A stretch of 64,000 nucleotides of DNA from Chlorogloea sp. CCALA 695 (GTDB lineage: Bacteria > Cyanobacteriota > Cyanobacteriia > Cyanobacteriales > Chroococcidiopsidaceae): NCBI RefSeq assembly GCF_003003885.1, contig NZ_PVWN01000017.1, forward strand, positions 1 through 64,000. Direction: 5' to 3'. A model generated the notes under the pieces. It saw only the letters and a list, made by a program, of their open reading frames with translations, was not told where the DNA came from and did not search any database. The translations under genes and the position numbers were made by a program. This document shows, piece after piece, positions 25,301 through 35,455 of the stretch (the stretch's first letter is position 1; each line of letters begins with the position of its first letter).

Positions 25301-28057
25301 ATGTTCTTTCTATCCAGGCGACATCGTTTGTTATTTATCCTGTTTAGCGTCTGCTTGAGTGCAACGCTATTGTTTAATAACTCTTTTGCTATCTCTGCAC
25401 CATTAACTACTAAAAAACCAATGTCGCTTTCTGTAACTGAAAATGTCCGCAAAACTGTCTTAGAAAATGGGCTTACTGTTTTAACTAAACAGGTTAAAAC
25501 TGCTCCCGTTGTTAGCGTCCAAGTATGGTATCAAATTGGTTCGCGCGATGAAGCTCCCGGTGTAAACGGCATTGCTCATCAATTAGAACATATGTTGTTT
25601 AAAGGTACGACTAGCCGCCCGATTCAGTTTGGACGCTTGTTTAGTGCTTTGGGTAGCGATTCTAATGCTTTTACAAGCTACGATCAGACGGCTTACTTTG
25701 GTACTGTCGAGCGCGGCTTAATGGAAAGTCTTTTAGAGCTAGAGGCTGACAGAATGCAAAATGCTCTAATTAATGCCGAACAATTGACCAGCGAAAAGCG
25801 GGTAGTAATTTCTGAGTTGCAAGGATACGAAAATAGCCCCGACTACCGTTTGGGTAGAGAGGTAATGCGTGCTGCCTTGCCAAACAGTCCCTATGGATTG
25901 ACTATCGGCGGCAGTAAGGCAGATGTAGCTAAGTTTACGGTTGAACAAGTCAAAAGTTATTACCGCAACTATTACAGCCCCAAGAATGCCACTTTGATAA
26001 TTGTGGGAGATTTTGAACCCGATGCTACTTTGGCAAAGGTTAAAGAGATTTTTGGCAAAGTTCTTAATGCCCAAGAAAAGATTGTTAAACCCCAAACAAC
26101 AGCAACTAAGCCCGAAACTGGGACAAAACAGCCGATTGTTTTAAAAGAGCCGGGTGCAGCTTCATTGTTGCAAACTGTCTATCCGTTAGTAGATATCAAT
26201 CATCCCGATGCCCCTATTTTGGATGTACTGAATAGCATTTTGACCGAAGGACGCAACTCTAGACTTTATCAAGCTTTGATTGAGTCGGGACTCGCTAGTA
26301 ACATGAATGGTTACGCGGCTACTTTGGCTGGTGGTGGCTGGTACAACTTGGAAATAACCGCCGCACCCGGACAAGAATTAGCAAAAATCGATACTGTTTT
26401 GTTGGATGCGATCGCACTTTTATCTGAAAAAGGCGTAACTGATGACGAACTAAACCGCGCTAAAACTCAACTAAAAGCTTCTGTATTGCTCAACAACCGC
26501 GATATTGCTTCCCAAGCAATGCAAATTGGCTACGACCAAACAACCGCCGGAGATTATCGTTTTACCGATCGCTATTTAGCCGCCATTGATAAAGTCAGTC
26601 TCAAAGACGTACAGCGCGTAGCCGCAAATTACTTAGCACCAGATAAACGGACGGTAGGCTTATTTGAACCAACCAAGCAAAACGGCGAAGCAAGCCCTGG
26701 GGGAAATCCTACTCAAATGACGGAAAACTTTAGCCCTGGAGCGCCTGTAGACCCCGCCGAAGTAGCAAAGTATTTACCAAAAGTAGATCCCGCCATACCA
26801 ACTCCCAAAGCTTTACCAGAGCAATTTACTCTAACTAATGGTGTAAAAGTGTTATTGCTACCAGATGATAGTACGCCAACGGTAACTTTAAGCGGTTTTA
26901 TCAAAGCTGGCGCAGAATTTGACACGCAACCCAAAGCTGGACTCGCGGCTTTGACGGCGGAAAACTTGCTAAGTGGAACAAAAACTAAAGACGATCTCGC
27001 GCTTGCTAAAGCTTTAGAAGATCGTGGTGCAAGTTTGAATTTTAGGGCGTTGCGTGAAGGTGTAGACATTAACGGCTATAGCTTGAAGACAGATTTGCCC
27101 GTTGTCCTAGAAACTTTGGCTGATGTAGTCCAAAATTCCACCTTTCCTAGCGATGAAATCGAACTTAGTCGCCAAAGAGCTTTAACTAGCCTCGACTTGG
27201 AATTAGACGATCCTGCACGTGTGGCGCGACGGGTATTTCAACAAACAATTTATCCTACCAATCATCCTTTCCATACTTTCCCCACCCAAGAAAGCCTAAA
27301 AAGCCTTAGTCGTGAAGACGTTGTTAGTTTTTACCAAAAACAATATCGTCCCGATCAAATGGTATTAACTTTAGTGGGCGACTTTGAGTCAAAACAAGTG
27401 CGGAGTCTATTGGAAAAAGCCCTAAATGACTGGAAAGCTGAAGGAAAAACCCCAGTTGCTAATTATCCTGATGTCCCTGACTCTAAAAAAGTAGTCCAGC
27501 TTAACCCCTCTTTACCCGGAAAGACTCAATCTGTTACCTATATAGGCGATCGCGGTATTAGTCGCAAAGACCCCCGTTTTTATGCTGCTTTGGTACTAAA
27601 TCAGATTGTAGGCGGTGATACTTTATCTAGTCGCTTGGGTACAGAGTTGCGCGATCGCCAAGGTTTGACTTACGGCATTTATAGCTACTTTAGCGCCGGA
27701 AGACAAGCAGGGCCCTTTGTCGTCTCTATGCAAACCGACTCAGAAGACGCTAACAAAGCTATTTCTAGCGTCCGCGCTCTCCTAGCTCAAATTCACGACA
27801 AAGGTGTCAATAAAGAGGAAGTAGCCGCAGCTATTCGCTCTTTAACTCGCGGTTACAATGTTGGTTTGGCAAATCCTGACGAATTAGCTAACACAATTAG
27901 ACTTAATGAAGTTTATGGATTAGGCAAGGACGAATTAAGCTCTTTTTCTGCCAAAATTGAAGCTGTAACGCTAGAAGACGTGAATAAAGCCGCTAAAGAA
28001 TTACTCCAAAGTGATAAATTTGCGATCGTTACGGCGGGAGGAAATACCGCTAAATAA
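25301..28057 (+). CDS. M16-family zinc peptidase, two-unit fusion
   Basis: A 918-residue secreted peptidase with a signal peptide (LLFILFSVCLSATLLFNNSFA). Two M16 units are fused. The N-terminal one (about 45-480) has the inverted zinc motif H93-x-x-E96-H97 and the distal Glu at about 172 (ISELQG). The C-terminal unit (about 505-915) lacks HxxEH (IKAGAEFDTQPKAGLAALTAENLL) and keeps the substrate-holding region with LGTELRDRQGLTYGIYSYFS. This active/inactive pairing is like mitochondrial processing peptidase and PqqL-type proteins. It probably degrades peptides in the periplasm. It stands alone, with a GTAGAGACGT palindrome just downstream. Confidence 0.92.
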   Translation: MFFLSRRHRLLFILFSVCLSATLLFNNSFAISAPLTTKKPMSLSVTENVRKTVLENGLTVLTKQVKTAPVVSVQVWYQIGSRDEAPGVNGIAHQLEHMLFKGTTSRPIQFGRLFSALGSDSNAFTSYDQTAYFGTVERGLMESLLELEADRMQNALINAEQLTSEKRVVISELQGYENSPDYRLGREVMRAALPNSPYGLTIGGSKADVAKFTVEQVKSYYRNYYSPKNATLIIVGDFEPDATLAKVKEIFGKVLNAQEKIVKPQTTATKPETGTKQPIVLKEPGAASLLQTVYPLVDINHPDAPILDVLNSILTEGRNSRLYQALIESGLASNMNGYAATLAGGGWYNLEITAAPGQELAKIDTVLLDAIALLSEKGVTDDELNRAKTQLKASVLLNNRDIASQAMQIGYDQTTAGDYRFTDRYLAAIDKVSLKDVQRVAANYLAPDKRTVGLFEPTKQNGEASPGGNPTQMTENFSPGAPVDPAEVAKYLPKVDPAIPTPKALPEQFTLTNGVKVLLLPDDSTPTVTLSGFIKAGAEFDTQPKAGLAALTAENLLSGTKTKDDLALAKALEDRGASLNFRALREGVDINGYSLKTDLPVVLETLADVVQNSTFPSDEIELSRQRALTSLDLELDDPARVARRVFQQTIYPTNHPFHTFPTQESLKSLSREDVVSFYQKQYRPDQMVLTLVGDFESKQVRSLLEKALNDWKAEGKTPVANYPDVPDSKKVVQLNPSLPGKTQSVTYIGDRGISRKDPRFYAALVLNQIVGGDTLSSRLGTELRDRQGLTYGIYSYFSAGRQAGPFVVSMQTDSEDANKAISSVRALLAQIHDKGVNKEEVAAAIRSLTRGYNVGLANPDELANTIRLNEVYGLGKDELSSFSAKIEAVTLEDVNKAAKELLQSDKFAIVTAGGNTAK

Positions 28058-28078
28058 CAGTAGGATTTAAAAACCAAT

Positions 28079-28104
28079 GTAGAGACGTTGCAATGCAACG
28101 TCTC
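28079..28104. repeat. Palindrome, GTAGAGACGT repeat family
   Basis: A 26-base element beginning GTAGAGACGTTGCA and ending TGCAACGTCTC, lacking the last three bases of the 18095 copy. It lies 22 bases after the M16 peptidase stop and can form a strong hairpin. Confidence 0.88.
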
Positions 28105-28246
28105 ATTGCCAAAATTTATACAGCTTTAGCAACACTAGGGTAATCCTAAGCGATCGCCTTCCTGAAAAGGTTTCGGTGAGGCAAAGCTTTATTAAAGCTC
28201 AATTGATAAGTACGATATATTTACGTGCTTTTCCATTAGTTAATCC

Positions 28247-29074
28247 ATGAATATTTTTAGCAGCCTATTTTCCCAACCCGTTCAAACTCCTCGTTCTAAT
28301 AAACAATCTAAAGGAATTGAAATTAAATCCGAGCAGCAAATTGAAATTATGCGCCAGTCAGCAAAGATTGTCGCCACTGTATTAAAAGAAATATCCCAAC
28401 TGGTAAAACCGGGGATGACTACCCTAGACTTAGACTCTCATGCCGAAAAGCGCATCCGAGAAATGGGCGCAACTCCTAGCTTTAAAGGCTATCACGGCTT
28501 TCCCGGTTCTATTTGTGCCAGTATTAATAACGAAGTAGTACACGGCATTCCTAACCCTAAAAAAGTTATCCGCGCTGGTGATGTCTTAAAGGTAGATACA
28601 GGAGCATTTTATCAAGGCTTTCATGGCGACTCTTGCATTACTATTGCTGTGGGCGCAGTAACTCCCGAAGCTGCGAGATTAATAAAAGTAGCTGAAGAAG
28701 CCCTTTATAAAGGTATCGAGCAAGTAAAAGCCGGAAACTACCTAATGGATATAGCCGGAGCAATTCAAGATCACGTTGAAGCAAATAAGTTTAAAATAGT
28801 TGAAGACTTTACTGGGCATGGTGTCGGGCGCAATTTACACGAAGAACCCTCTGTATTTAACTATCGCACTCGTCAATTGCCGAATGTCAAGTTAAAAAAA
28901 GGCATGACTTTAGCTATTGAACCAATTTTAAACTCTGGTTCTAAACTAACACGTGTATTATCTGATCGCTGGACAGCCGTTACTGTTGATAATTCTTTGT
29001 CAGCGCAGTTTGAGCATACAGTTTTAGTTACTGATGATGGCTATGAGATTTTAACTTGTCGCACTTTAGTGTAG
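28247..29074 (+). CDS. map: Type I methionine aminopeptidase
   Basis: A 275-residue enzyme that removes the initiator methionine from new proteins. Metal ligands are visible in order: the two Asp of [18 protein letters not shown], the His of [13 protein letters not shown], the Glu of LAIEPIL and the Glu of [10 protein letters not shown] short extra N-terminal region (about 1-25, [12 protein letters not shown]) precedes the catalytic start [15 protein letters not shown], and contains no SH3-like or zinc-finger extension. It has its own upstream region of about 140 bases. Cyanobacteria usually carry several map genes, so this may be one of a set. Confidence 0.95.
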   Translation: MNIFSSLFSQPVQTPRSNKQSKGIEIKSEQQIEIMRQSAKIVATVLKEISQLVKPGMTTLDLDSHAEKRIREMGATPSFKGYHGFPGSICASINNEVVHGIPNPKKVIRAGDVLKVDTGAFYQGFHGDSCITIAVGAVTPEAARLIKVAEEALYKGIEQVKAGNYLMDIAGAIQDHVEANKFKIVEDFTGHGVGRNLHEEPSVFNYRTRQLPNVKLKKGMTLAIEPILNSGSKLTRVLSDRWTAVTVDNSLSAQFEHTVLVTDDGYEILTCRTLV

Positions 29075-29192
29075 CTCGATAAAATATCACAATAACTTGT
29101 TAGTTAATAAACCTACGGTGAAATAGGTTTTGAGAGGCTGAAAAGCTCTATTACTGAGCAATAAATAAGTCAATAACGCCTATATTTTGGGA

Positions 29193-29744
29193 TTAATTAA
29201 CAAGAACTTTGCCGTCTTTTTCAATTCTAATCGCGCTTTGTTGTTCGTTTAAAGCTGGCGCTTCACTCAAAGAAACTTCTAGCAATCCTGAATTAGCAAT
29301 AGAAGTAGCAGCAATTTGGATAAACCCATTATCGGGACGAACTAAAGTAATAGTTACAGGAGCAGGTAAGTCTTTGAGTACAACTTCTGTCTTTGCTGCT
29401 AAAGTTCGCCGCTCGGTGTATTTGATCGCCTCGTAAGTAATTGCAGTATTGGTGGTATTTTTTAATTTGACACTTACTTTACCGTTGATAGGCGTTACAG
29501 TGGCGATCGCATTACTACTTTCTTCAGGTAAAGGCGGGACTAATGGAGCGCTTGGTTTTGTAGGATTAATGGGTGAGCGATAGCGCCTATAAAGCTGTTC
29601 GTTAAATATACTTGGTTTAGGATTAAGCACTCCACCTGTTGTAGGCGAAGAAGTATGAGCTAAAGAGTTTAGCGGAATAGCGACAAATAGCAAGCTACCG
29701 CAGATTACAACTAATTTATTTTTGCTTCTATTGAGTTTACGCAT
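29193..29744 (-). CDS. Secreted protein of unknown function
   Basis: A 183-residue protein I do not recognise. It has a basic head and signal peptide (LVVICGSLLFVAIPLNSLAH, about 11-30), a proline-rich low-complexity segment (YRSPINPTKPSAPLVPPLP) and a compact domain from about 82 (ATVTPINGKVSVKLKNTTNTAITYEAI) rich in beta-strand patterns that looks like an immunoglobulin-type sandwich. It probably resides in the periplasm. It is separate from the DUF202 gene upstream (71 bases) and shows no partner. Confidence 0.7.
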   Translation of the reverse strand: MRKLNRSKNKLVVICGSLLFVAIPLNSLAHTSSPTTGGVLNPKPSIFNEQLYRRYRSPINPTKPSAPLVPPLPEESSNAIATVTPINGKVSVKLKNTTNTAITYEAIKYTERRTLAAKTEVVLKDLPAPVTITLVRPDNGFIQIAATSIANSGLLEVSLSEAPALNEQQSAIRIEKDGKVLVN

Positions 29745-29814
29745 ATTGCCTAAATTGTTTTTACGATAAAGTATTAAGATTATCCCCTATCTTCATCTAA
29801 TAATAGCTATAAAA

Positions 29815-30276
29815 TTACTTAAATAGATTAGAAAGCGCATGGCGGCGAGGCTTTAAGGGCAAATTACTATCGTCTATAGGTGGAGAAATAGAGGAGGAGT
29901 CTCGCCACAAGACTAAAGGAATACTTAAAGATCCCAAAATTGTTACAACTCCCGCCATCATCCAAACTAATAAGCGATTGGGGCGATAATTTCCCCGTTC
30001 TATTTGCCAAAAAACTTGATTGTATCGCCAAGCTGCTAAACAAATAACAATAATCCCAAAAATTACTAACGTAACTCCCAGGTTTTCTGATGTAAAAAAA
30101 GAGTTAATCGCTACAGGTTTTTGAGTAACTGCTACTTGAATTTGACGCAAAAATAAGCCAAATCTGGCGATCGCAAAACCAAAGCCAATTAAAGCAATAG
30201 AAGTTCGCAGCCAAGCCAAAAACGTCCGCTCGTTGGCTTGATGTTCCCGTTGGCGATCAATCACAGGTTTTACCAT
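29815..30276 (-). CDS. DUF202 (YidH-family) inner-membrane protein
   Basis: A 153-residue membrane protein. The family start is clear (DRQREHQANERTFLAWLRTSIALIGFGFAIARFG, about 5-38), with three membrane helices in all (that one, VTLVIFGIIVICLAAW, and LLVWMMAGVVTILGSLSIPLVLW). Function unknown. The start is taken at the ATG at 30276, whose first base is shared with the stop of the upstream hydrolase gene (TAATG); an upstream ATG would overlap that gene by 43 bases. This coupling means both proteins are made from one transcript. Confidence 0.86.
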   Translation of the reverse strand: MVKPVIDRQREHQANERTFLAWLRTSIALIGFGFAIARFGLFLRQIQVAVTQKPVAINSFFTSENLGVTLVIFGIIVICLAAWRYNQVFWQIERGNYRPNRLLVWMMAGVVTILGSLSIPLVLWRDSSSISPPIDDSNLPLKPRRHALSNLFK

Positions 30277-31319
30277 TACTTGTCGCACCAGTCCAAAATT
30301 CGATTCCATGCCCACCAAGGATCAGGATCAAAGGCAAGTTGTTGACCTTCTTGGCTATTTATATACCCCACATGACCGCCATAATCAGTTAAGACTAAGT
30401 CAATATGCGGATTAGCTCTACAAGAGGCTTGCAAATCGGGAATGATTGCCGGATCGAACATGGGATCGTCAGCAGCATAAATAATTAAAGTGGGCTTTTT
30501 TAAGTGAGGTAATATATGCAAGCCGCTACTAGCCTCGTAATAAGCCTCTACCGTAGGAAAACCCAAGCGCTCAATAACTAGCTCTTGGTCAAAACCCCAG
30601 ATGCTAGTCGCCCTCTCAATAGCCGCTAAATCAATTTCTCCAGGGTGAGCATGATAAATTTTTAGAGCTAGTTTTTTTAGTTCTTTAGCGATCGCTCCCT
30701 CCAAATACTTACCCCAAGGATCTTTAACCAAATAATTGAGACTTCGCACCGAATCTAAGCTGGGACAAATTACCGCCGCGCCGCCAATTTCGGCAATATC
30801 TAGCTCTATTTCCTGATTGCTCGTCAATTCTTGTGCCGCTTTTACCGCCCACAATGTTAATTGTCCACCCAGAGAAAAACCTGTAAACCAAAAATTGGCA
30901 GGACATCCCAGGGCTTTAGATTGGGCAGCAATGCGAACAAAGTCTTCTCCTTCAAACAAACCATCAGAAGTCAATGTTGGCGATAACAAAGCGGTTTTAC
31001 CGTGCGCTCTCCAATCAAACAGCACGACTGCGTAGCCTTGGGCAAAAGCTTTGCGTCCCAATAATCTTAAAAACCACTGATTATCTAACGATCCGGTAAT
31101 TCCATAGGTTCCAATAATCGTACCGCGCGGATTGTTGGGAATGGCAAAAATGCCAAAAATTGGTACGCCTTTAGCCCCAGTAAAAACTTTTTCTTGGTAA
31201 GGTGGCTCTGGATGTACCGTTGTCTTTTCCCATTGCTGACTAGCAAATAGGGCTGTATAAACAGTCATTAACGAGCCATTTTTTAGCCACCAAGGGGGAA
31301 TATAGGCAAAATTTGACAT
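30276..31319 (-). CDS. Alpha/beta-fold hydrolase, YheT-like
   Basis: A 347-residue hydrolase of the YheT/COG0429 type. The nucleophile elbow is GFSLGG, with the oxyanion region GTYGITGSLDNQWFLRLLG near residue 92 and the acid in YAADDPMFDP; the catalytic His is in DYGGHVGYI. The opening (PPWWLKNGSLMTVYTAL) matches YheT-type proteins. Substrates are unknown, possibly short acyl esters or lipids. It is translationally coupled to the DUF202 gene. Confidence 0.88.
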   Translation of the reverse strand: MSNFAYIPPWWLKNGSLMTVYTALFASQQWEKTTVHPEPPYQEKVFTGAKGVPIFGIFAIPNNPRGTIIGTYGITGSLDNQWFLRLLGRKAFAQGYAVVLFDWRAHGKTALLSPTLTSDGLFEGEDFVRIAAQSKALGCPANFWFTGFSLGGQLTLWAVKAAQELTSNQEIELDIAEIGGAAVICPSLDSVRSLNYLVKDPWGKYLEGAIAKELKKLALKIYHAHPGEIDLAAIERATSIWGFDQELVIERLGFPTVEAYYEASSGLHILPHLKKPTLIIYAADDPMFDPAIIPDLQASCRANPHIDLVLTDYGGHVGYINSQEGQQLAFDPDPWWAWNRILDWCDK

Positions 31320-31516
31320 AGTAAGTTCTGATTAGATGCCAATTACCATGTTATTTCGGTTTACTGCCGAATAATTTTATTTTCATACTCGATTGAATAA
31401 TACATTTAGTGAAATCTTTAGATTATATTTAGAATGCTCTGTATAATAGTTACAGCAATCTTTGTATCCTCCAAAGGTGCTTATTTATCCTCAATATCTC
31501 CAAAGATTTTTTAATA

Positions 31517-32263
31517 ATGCCTCGGATACTTGTTATCGATGACGATCCAGCGATCTCAGAACTCGTAGCAGTCAATCTAGAAATGGCTGGGTATGAAGTT
31601 ACACAAGCAGAAGATGGGATTAAAGGTCAAGCTTTGGCAATGCAAATATTGCCTGACTTAATCATGCTCGACTTAATGTTGCCTAGAGTTGATGGGTTTA
31701 CAGTTTGTCAACGCTTGCGCCGTGATGAACGGACGGCAGAAATTCCCGTACTAATGTTAACAGCTTTAAATCAGACTCAAAACAAGGTAGACGGGTTTAA
31801 TGCAGGAGCAGATGATTACTTAACTAAACCCTTTGAAGTAGAGGAATTGCTGGCTAGAGTTCGGGCTTTATTGCGCCGTAGCGATCGCCTTCCCCACGCA
31901 GCCAAGCATAGCGAAATTCTTAACTATAGTTCATTAACTTTAGTACCCGAACGTTTTGAGGCAATTTGGTTTACAAAAACTATTAAGCTAACTCACCTAG
32001 AATTTGAGCTACTGCACTGCTTGCTACAACGTCATGGGCAAACGGTATCTCCTAGCGAGATTTTGAAAGAAGTTTGGGGCTACGATCCCAATGATGATAT
32101 TGAAACTATCCGTGTTCACATTCGGCATTTGAGAACAAAACTAGAACCCGATCCTCGTCATCCTCTCTACATTACGACGGTTTATGGTGCGGGTTACTGT
32201 TTAGAATTACCCAACGTTGACTCCTCAATCCAGCCTAATAACTTGCCTGTAAGCGCTAATTAA
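31517..32263 (+). CDS. rpaA: OmpR/PhoB-type response regulator, RpaA-like
   Basis: A 248-residue two-domain regulator. The receiver has the acidic pocket DDD (8-10), phospho-acceptor D52 ([10 protein letters not shown]), Thr near 81 and the Lys of [11 protein letters not shown]. The DNA-binding winged helix spans about 140-235 ([37 protein letters not shown]). The near-complete agreement with RpaA over the receiver and linker ([30 protein letters not shown]) supports the name. RpaA is the main output of the circadian clock, phosphorylated by SasA and controlled by CikA, and affects phycobilisome energy transfer. A partner kinase is not in this window. A paralog is possible. Confidence 0.82.
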   Translation: MPRILVIDDDPAISELVAVNLEMAGYEVTQAEDGIKGQALAMQILPDLIMLDLMLPRVDGFTVCQRLRRDERTAEIPVLMLTALNQTQNKVDGFNAGADDYLTKPFEVEELLARVRALLRRSDRLPHAAKHSEILNYSSLTLVPERFEAIWFTKTIKLTHLEFELLHCLLQRHGQTVSPSEILKEVWGYDPNDDIETIRVHIRHLRTKLEPDPRHPLYITTVYGAGYCLELPNVDSSIQPNNLPVSAN

Positions 32264-32281
32264 AAAAGTTAAAATTAACTC

Positions 32282-32310
32282 AAAAAAAAGCCCCCCAAAG
32301 CTTGGGAGGC
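32282..32310 (-). terminator. Rho-independent terminator of the 1040-residue membrane protein gene
   Basis: Read on the minus strand, GCCTCCCAAGCTTTGGGGGGC (imperfect GC-rich stem) is followed by eight Ts. It lies 23-51 bases past the stop of the gene at 32333. Confidence 0.85.
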
Positions 32311-32332
32311 AAAGTCAAAATTAACAGACGAT

Positions 32333-35300
32333 CTAACCAGCTACAGCTAAAGCTCCAGCGATCGCCGAACAAATGGCAGAAACAACTGCTGTACCAGCTA
32401 ACCATTGAGCAGCCGTTGCGGCGGCTTTACGGGTTTCTTCCGCTTGCTTTTGGGCTTGATGCTTAACATCTTCCAAACGTCGTTGGGCTTCGTGCTGGAT
32501 GCGCTCGGCTCGTTGTAAGACACTATTGCGCGCCCCTTCAATTTGGTCAATAATTCGGTTTGCATCAGCCTCGCTAATATCTTCCCGAGAACTCATTACA
32601 GCAACTAGAGTATCGCGGTTAAACGAACCTAGGCGATCGCGAATTGAGTCAAAACCCGCTTGGGGATCATCAAACAACTGACGGACATCGCGTTTGATGC
32701 CATCATAGTTAAGTTCGGGACGATCAAGAGCATTAAGGTAATTACGAATTTGACCAAATACACCATCAAGCGTATCTTGAATGCGGCGTTGTACCGCCCT
32801 TACTTGCTCAACAAATTGTTCGCGTACAGCTAAAACTTGATCGACAATCCGCGCCGCTTCTTCCTCCGACATATCGCCCCGCGCTTGCAGCAAAGTAACT
32901 ACTGTATCGCGGTCAAAATGAGCTAATCTGTCGCTAAAACTTTCTACCCCGGCTCTTGGATCGTGGATTAATAGCTGCAAATCGCGCTTAATACTTTCAG
33001 GATTAAGTTCATCTTTACCCGTATTTCGCAAGTAATCTTCAACATTGGCTTGGAAAGTTTGAACTCTTTGCCCAGTTCTAGCGGCTAAACGTCTGGGACT
33101 CTTTATAATGTTACGAATCGAACCTTGCACTCCGTCAATGACTTGATTTACCTGATCTTCGCTCAAATCTCGGCGTTGACTGAGCAATTGCACTAGAGTA
33201 TCTCGATCTACTTGAGACAAGCGGCGGCGTAAAGCCAAAGCCCCCTGTTGAGGATTTTCAAAGAGTTTAGAGAAATCGCGGGCAATTCCTTCAGGGTTCA
33301 ATTCATCTTTACCAGTATTTCGCAAGTAATCCGATAAAGTTGTTGTCACTGAATCGTACTGATCTTTAGCTAAAGCCGTAACGTTTTGCGGTGCGTGGCG
33401 GAGGTTTCCCCAGACTGATTCTACTTGATTGATAGTCTGATTGATTTGGTCTTCATTTAAGTCTTGACGCTGATTGAGCAACTGTACCAAAGTGTCGCGG
33501 TCAAAACGAGATACTCGGCTTGCGATCGCACTCATTCCGGCTTGGGGATCGTTTAACAGGGTTTTAAGTTCACTTGCGATCGCATTAGGGTTAAGTTCAT
33601 CTTTGCCAGTATTCCGCAAATAAGATTCTAAATTCAACCATAACGACTCTGCTTGAGCTTTCCCTTGGTCTACCAAGTTTTGTGATTCAAACAATACGCG
33701 ATCGCGCTGTGCTTCTAATAGTCCAACAATTTCCCCCGCTTCAGCTTCGGAAACATCGTTGCGCTGAAGCAATACTTCGCGCATGGACTCTCGATCTAAA
33801 GAAGCTAGACGAATACTCAAAGTTTCATGATTTGCCTCCGAATCTTGCAGTAGCGGCTTAAAGCTGCGTTCAATTCCTTCGGTAGTCAACTCTGACTTAC
33901 TTGTAACTAGCAAATAGCTTTCTACGGCTCTTTGCAAGTCTTGGGCAGCCTCTTTCTCCTCTTGTCCTCTAGAAATAGTCAGAACTTCAGTACGGATGCT
34001 TTCTAGGCGATCAGCAATCGAGGCAATTTGCGTTTGGGTAAGAATCCCGCGCTGTTGCAACAGTTGCACAAAATCGTTACGAGAAAGTTGTTCTAATTGA
34101 CGGCGTACTGCTCCAGGGTCGGCGGCTGGATCGTACAATACATCATGGAATTCTTGGGCAATTTTTTCAGAACTCATTTGCCAAGCATAAGTATTGAGCA
34201 AATAGTTTTCCACATCGGCGCGGATGGTACTGTAAGGCAAATTAGGGGTTTTTATTCCTGTTTGCGTCGCAATCTTATCTGCTTGCTCGGTTACTTTGTC
34301 TTTGGCGCTAGTAAGAGAGCCGATAATCTTTTCTACATCAAAGTCTGAAAGATCCGTGCGTCCCATTACTAACCCGATGAGAGTATTCATGCCTGTTTGC
34401 AGAATACCCGGCGCATTGTCTGAAGGTGCTTTTTTGTCAGCATCTTTTGTTTGACGCATTTGGGCCATCAAGCGATCAATCTTGCTATCTAGTTCGTCAG
34501 TTTTTGTTTGTCCTGGTGCAACGCCTTTAAGATACTCTACCAATTCGCCCATGTGGTCAGTTTGGGGTTCGTGGCGATCAACTACTTGCTTCCATACCCC
34601 TTCTAATTGCTCGACAATCCGGTTGCGATCTTTCTTAGATAAGTCCGTGCGGCTGCTGACCAATTCGACAAACTTCTCTCTGTCTATATTGCGTAAATCG
34701 CTACTTCCGGCTACAGCTTTTAGCTGCGGATCGTTGAGCAATTTTTCAAATTCGCCCTTAATTTTGCTTAAGTCCAATTCGGGAGGACGCAGCATTTGTA
34801 AGTAGTCTTCGACATTTTCCCGAATACTCATTGGATCCATACCCGACCCTAACTCGCGACGGATTGCTGAAGCGGCGGCTTCGGCAGTAGCGACGACTTG
34901 ATTATTTACAGCTTTTGCGCCCAAGGCGGCGGCGGCAGTTCCCATCAAAGCCTGCATTCCAGACGTTGCGGTATTGATTAAAGAGCCAACGAGCGATCCT
35001 ACACTACTTGAACCTACCCACACTAAGAGCAAGAAGTAAGCTGCCCAAATTACTAAACCAATGATCGCGCCAAGTCCTGAACTTTGAATCAAACTTAGTT
35101 TTACTGCCAAAAAACAAGCGATCGCTAAGGAAACACTGACACTAATTAAGGTTCCTAACCCCAAAGCCGTGCCAATTTTTCGCATAGTACCGCCAAAGCT
35201 TGTCGTTTCGTTGTCTGTGTCACTTTCGTTCTCATGCGACGAACTGCGCCCTAAAAGAAAGGCTACACCAACGTTAGTTAGTAATAGCTGTATGGCAAAA

Positions 35301-35455
35301 GCCAGCACTACCCCGGCAATTAAAGCCACAAAAAACTTGGGGCCTGAAAACAAAAGCGCCGTATCTTCTGGAGTTTGCACTCCTTCTGTGACTGGAATTT
35401 GTGCTAACCACAGCATTTTGTCCAGTCCCAGTGTCATCCCAATATGTTCAAACAT
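32333..35455 (-). CDS. Large membrane protein with seven to eight internal repeats, unknown function
   Basis: A 1040-residue protein I do not recognise. The N-terminal 190 residues contain about four membrane helices (FFVALIAGVVLAFAIQLLL, TLISVSVSLAIACFLAV, GLGAIIGLVIWAAYFLLLVWV) and a soluble Ser/Glu loop. From about 212 on, a unit of roughly 90-105 residues repeats: YL-x-x-[NT]-x-K-x-EL-x-x-x-x-I-x-x-[DE]-x-x-x-LL-x-DP, then DRDTLVQLLxQRxDLSExxxxxIIDQ. Copies begin near 212, 413, 510, 610, 715, 815 and 910, with a partial one near 355. The last three are nearly identical in YLRNTGKDELNP. The tail is a basic coiled coil (ERIQHEAQRRLEDVKHQAQKQAEETRKA, residues about 990-1020) and a final hydrophobic helix. 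The repeats suggest a long cytoplasmic or thylakoid-surface scaffold. Confidence 0.85.
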   Translation of the reverse strand: MFEHIGMTLGLDKMLWLAQIPVTEGVQTPEDTALLFSGPKFFVALIAGVVLAFAIQLLLTNVGVAFLLGRSSSHENESDTDNETTSFGGTMRKIGTALGLGTLISVSVSLAIACFLAVKLSLIQSSGLGAIIGLVIWAAYFLLLVWVGSSSVGSLVGSLINTATSGMQALMGTAAAALGAKAVNNQVVATAEAAASAIRRELGSGMDPMSIRENVEDYLQMLRPPELDLSKIKGEFEKLLNDPQLKAVAGSSDLRNIDREKFVELVSSRTDLSKKDRNRIVEQLEGVWKQVVDRHEPQTDHMGELVEYLKGVAPGQTKTDELDSKIDRLMAQMRQTKDADKKAPSDNAPGILQTGMNTLIGLVMGRTDLSDFDVEKIIGSLTSAKDKVTEQADKIATQTGIKTPNLPYSTIRADVENYLLNTYAWQMSSEKIAQEFHDVLYDPAADPGAVRRQLEQLSRNDFVQLLQQRGILTQTQIASIADRLESIRTEVLTISRGQEEKEAAQDLQRAVESYLLVTSKSELTTEGIERSFKPLLQDSEANHETLSIRLASLDRESMREVLLQRNDVSEAEAGEIVGLLEAQRDRVLFESQNLVDQGKAQAESLWLNLESYLRNTGKDELNPNAIASELKTLLNDPQAGMSAIASRVSRFDRDTLVQLLNQRQDLNEDQINQTINQVESVWGNLRHAPQNVTALAKDQYDSVTTTLSDYLRNTGKDELNPEGIARDFSKLFENPQQGALALRRRLSQVDRDTLVQLLSQRRDLSEDQVNQVIDGVQGSIRNIIKSPRRLAARTGQRVQTFQANVEDYLRNTGKDELNPESIKRDLQLLIHDPRAGVESFSDRLAHFDRDTVVTLLQARGDMSEEEAARIVDQVLAVREQFVEQVRAVQRRIQDTLDGVFGQIRNYLNALDRPELNYDGIKRDVRQLFDDPQAGFDSIRDRLGSFNRDTLVAVMSSREDISEADANRIIDQIEGARNSVLQRAERIQHEAQRRLEDVKHQAQKQAEETRKAAATAAQWLAGTAVVSAICSAIAGALAVAG

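Noticed and set aside
34097-34805. Long open frames on the plus strand inside the 1040-residue gene
   Set aside because: They are shadows of the true minus-strand gene, which has family-like repeats and a terminator.
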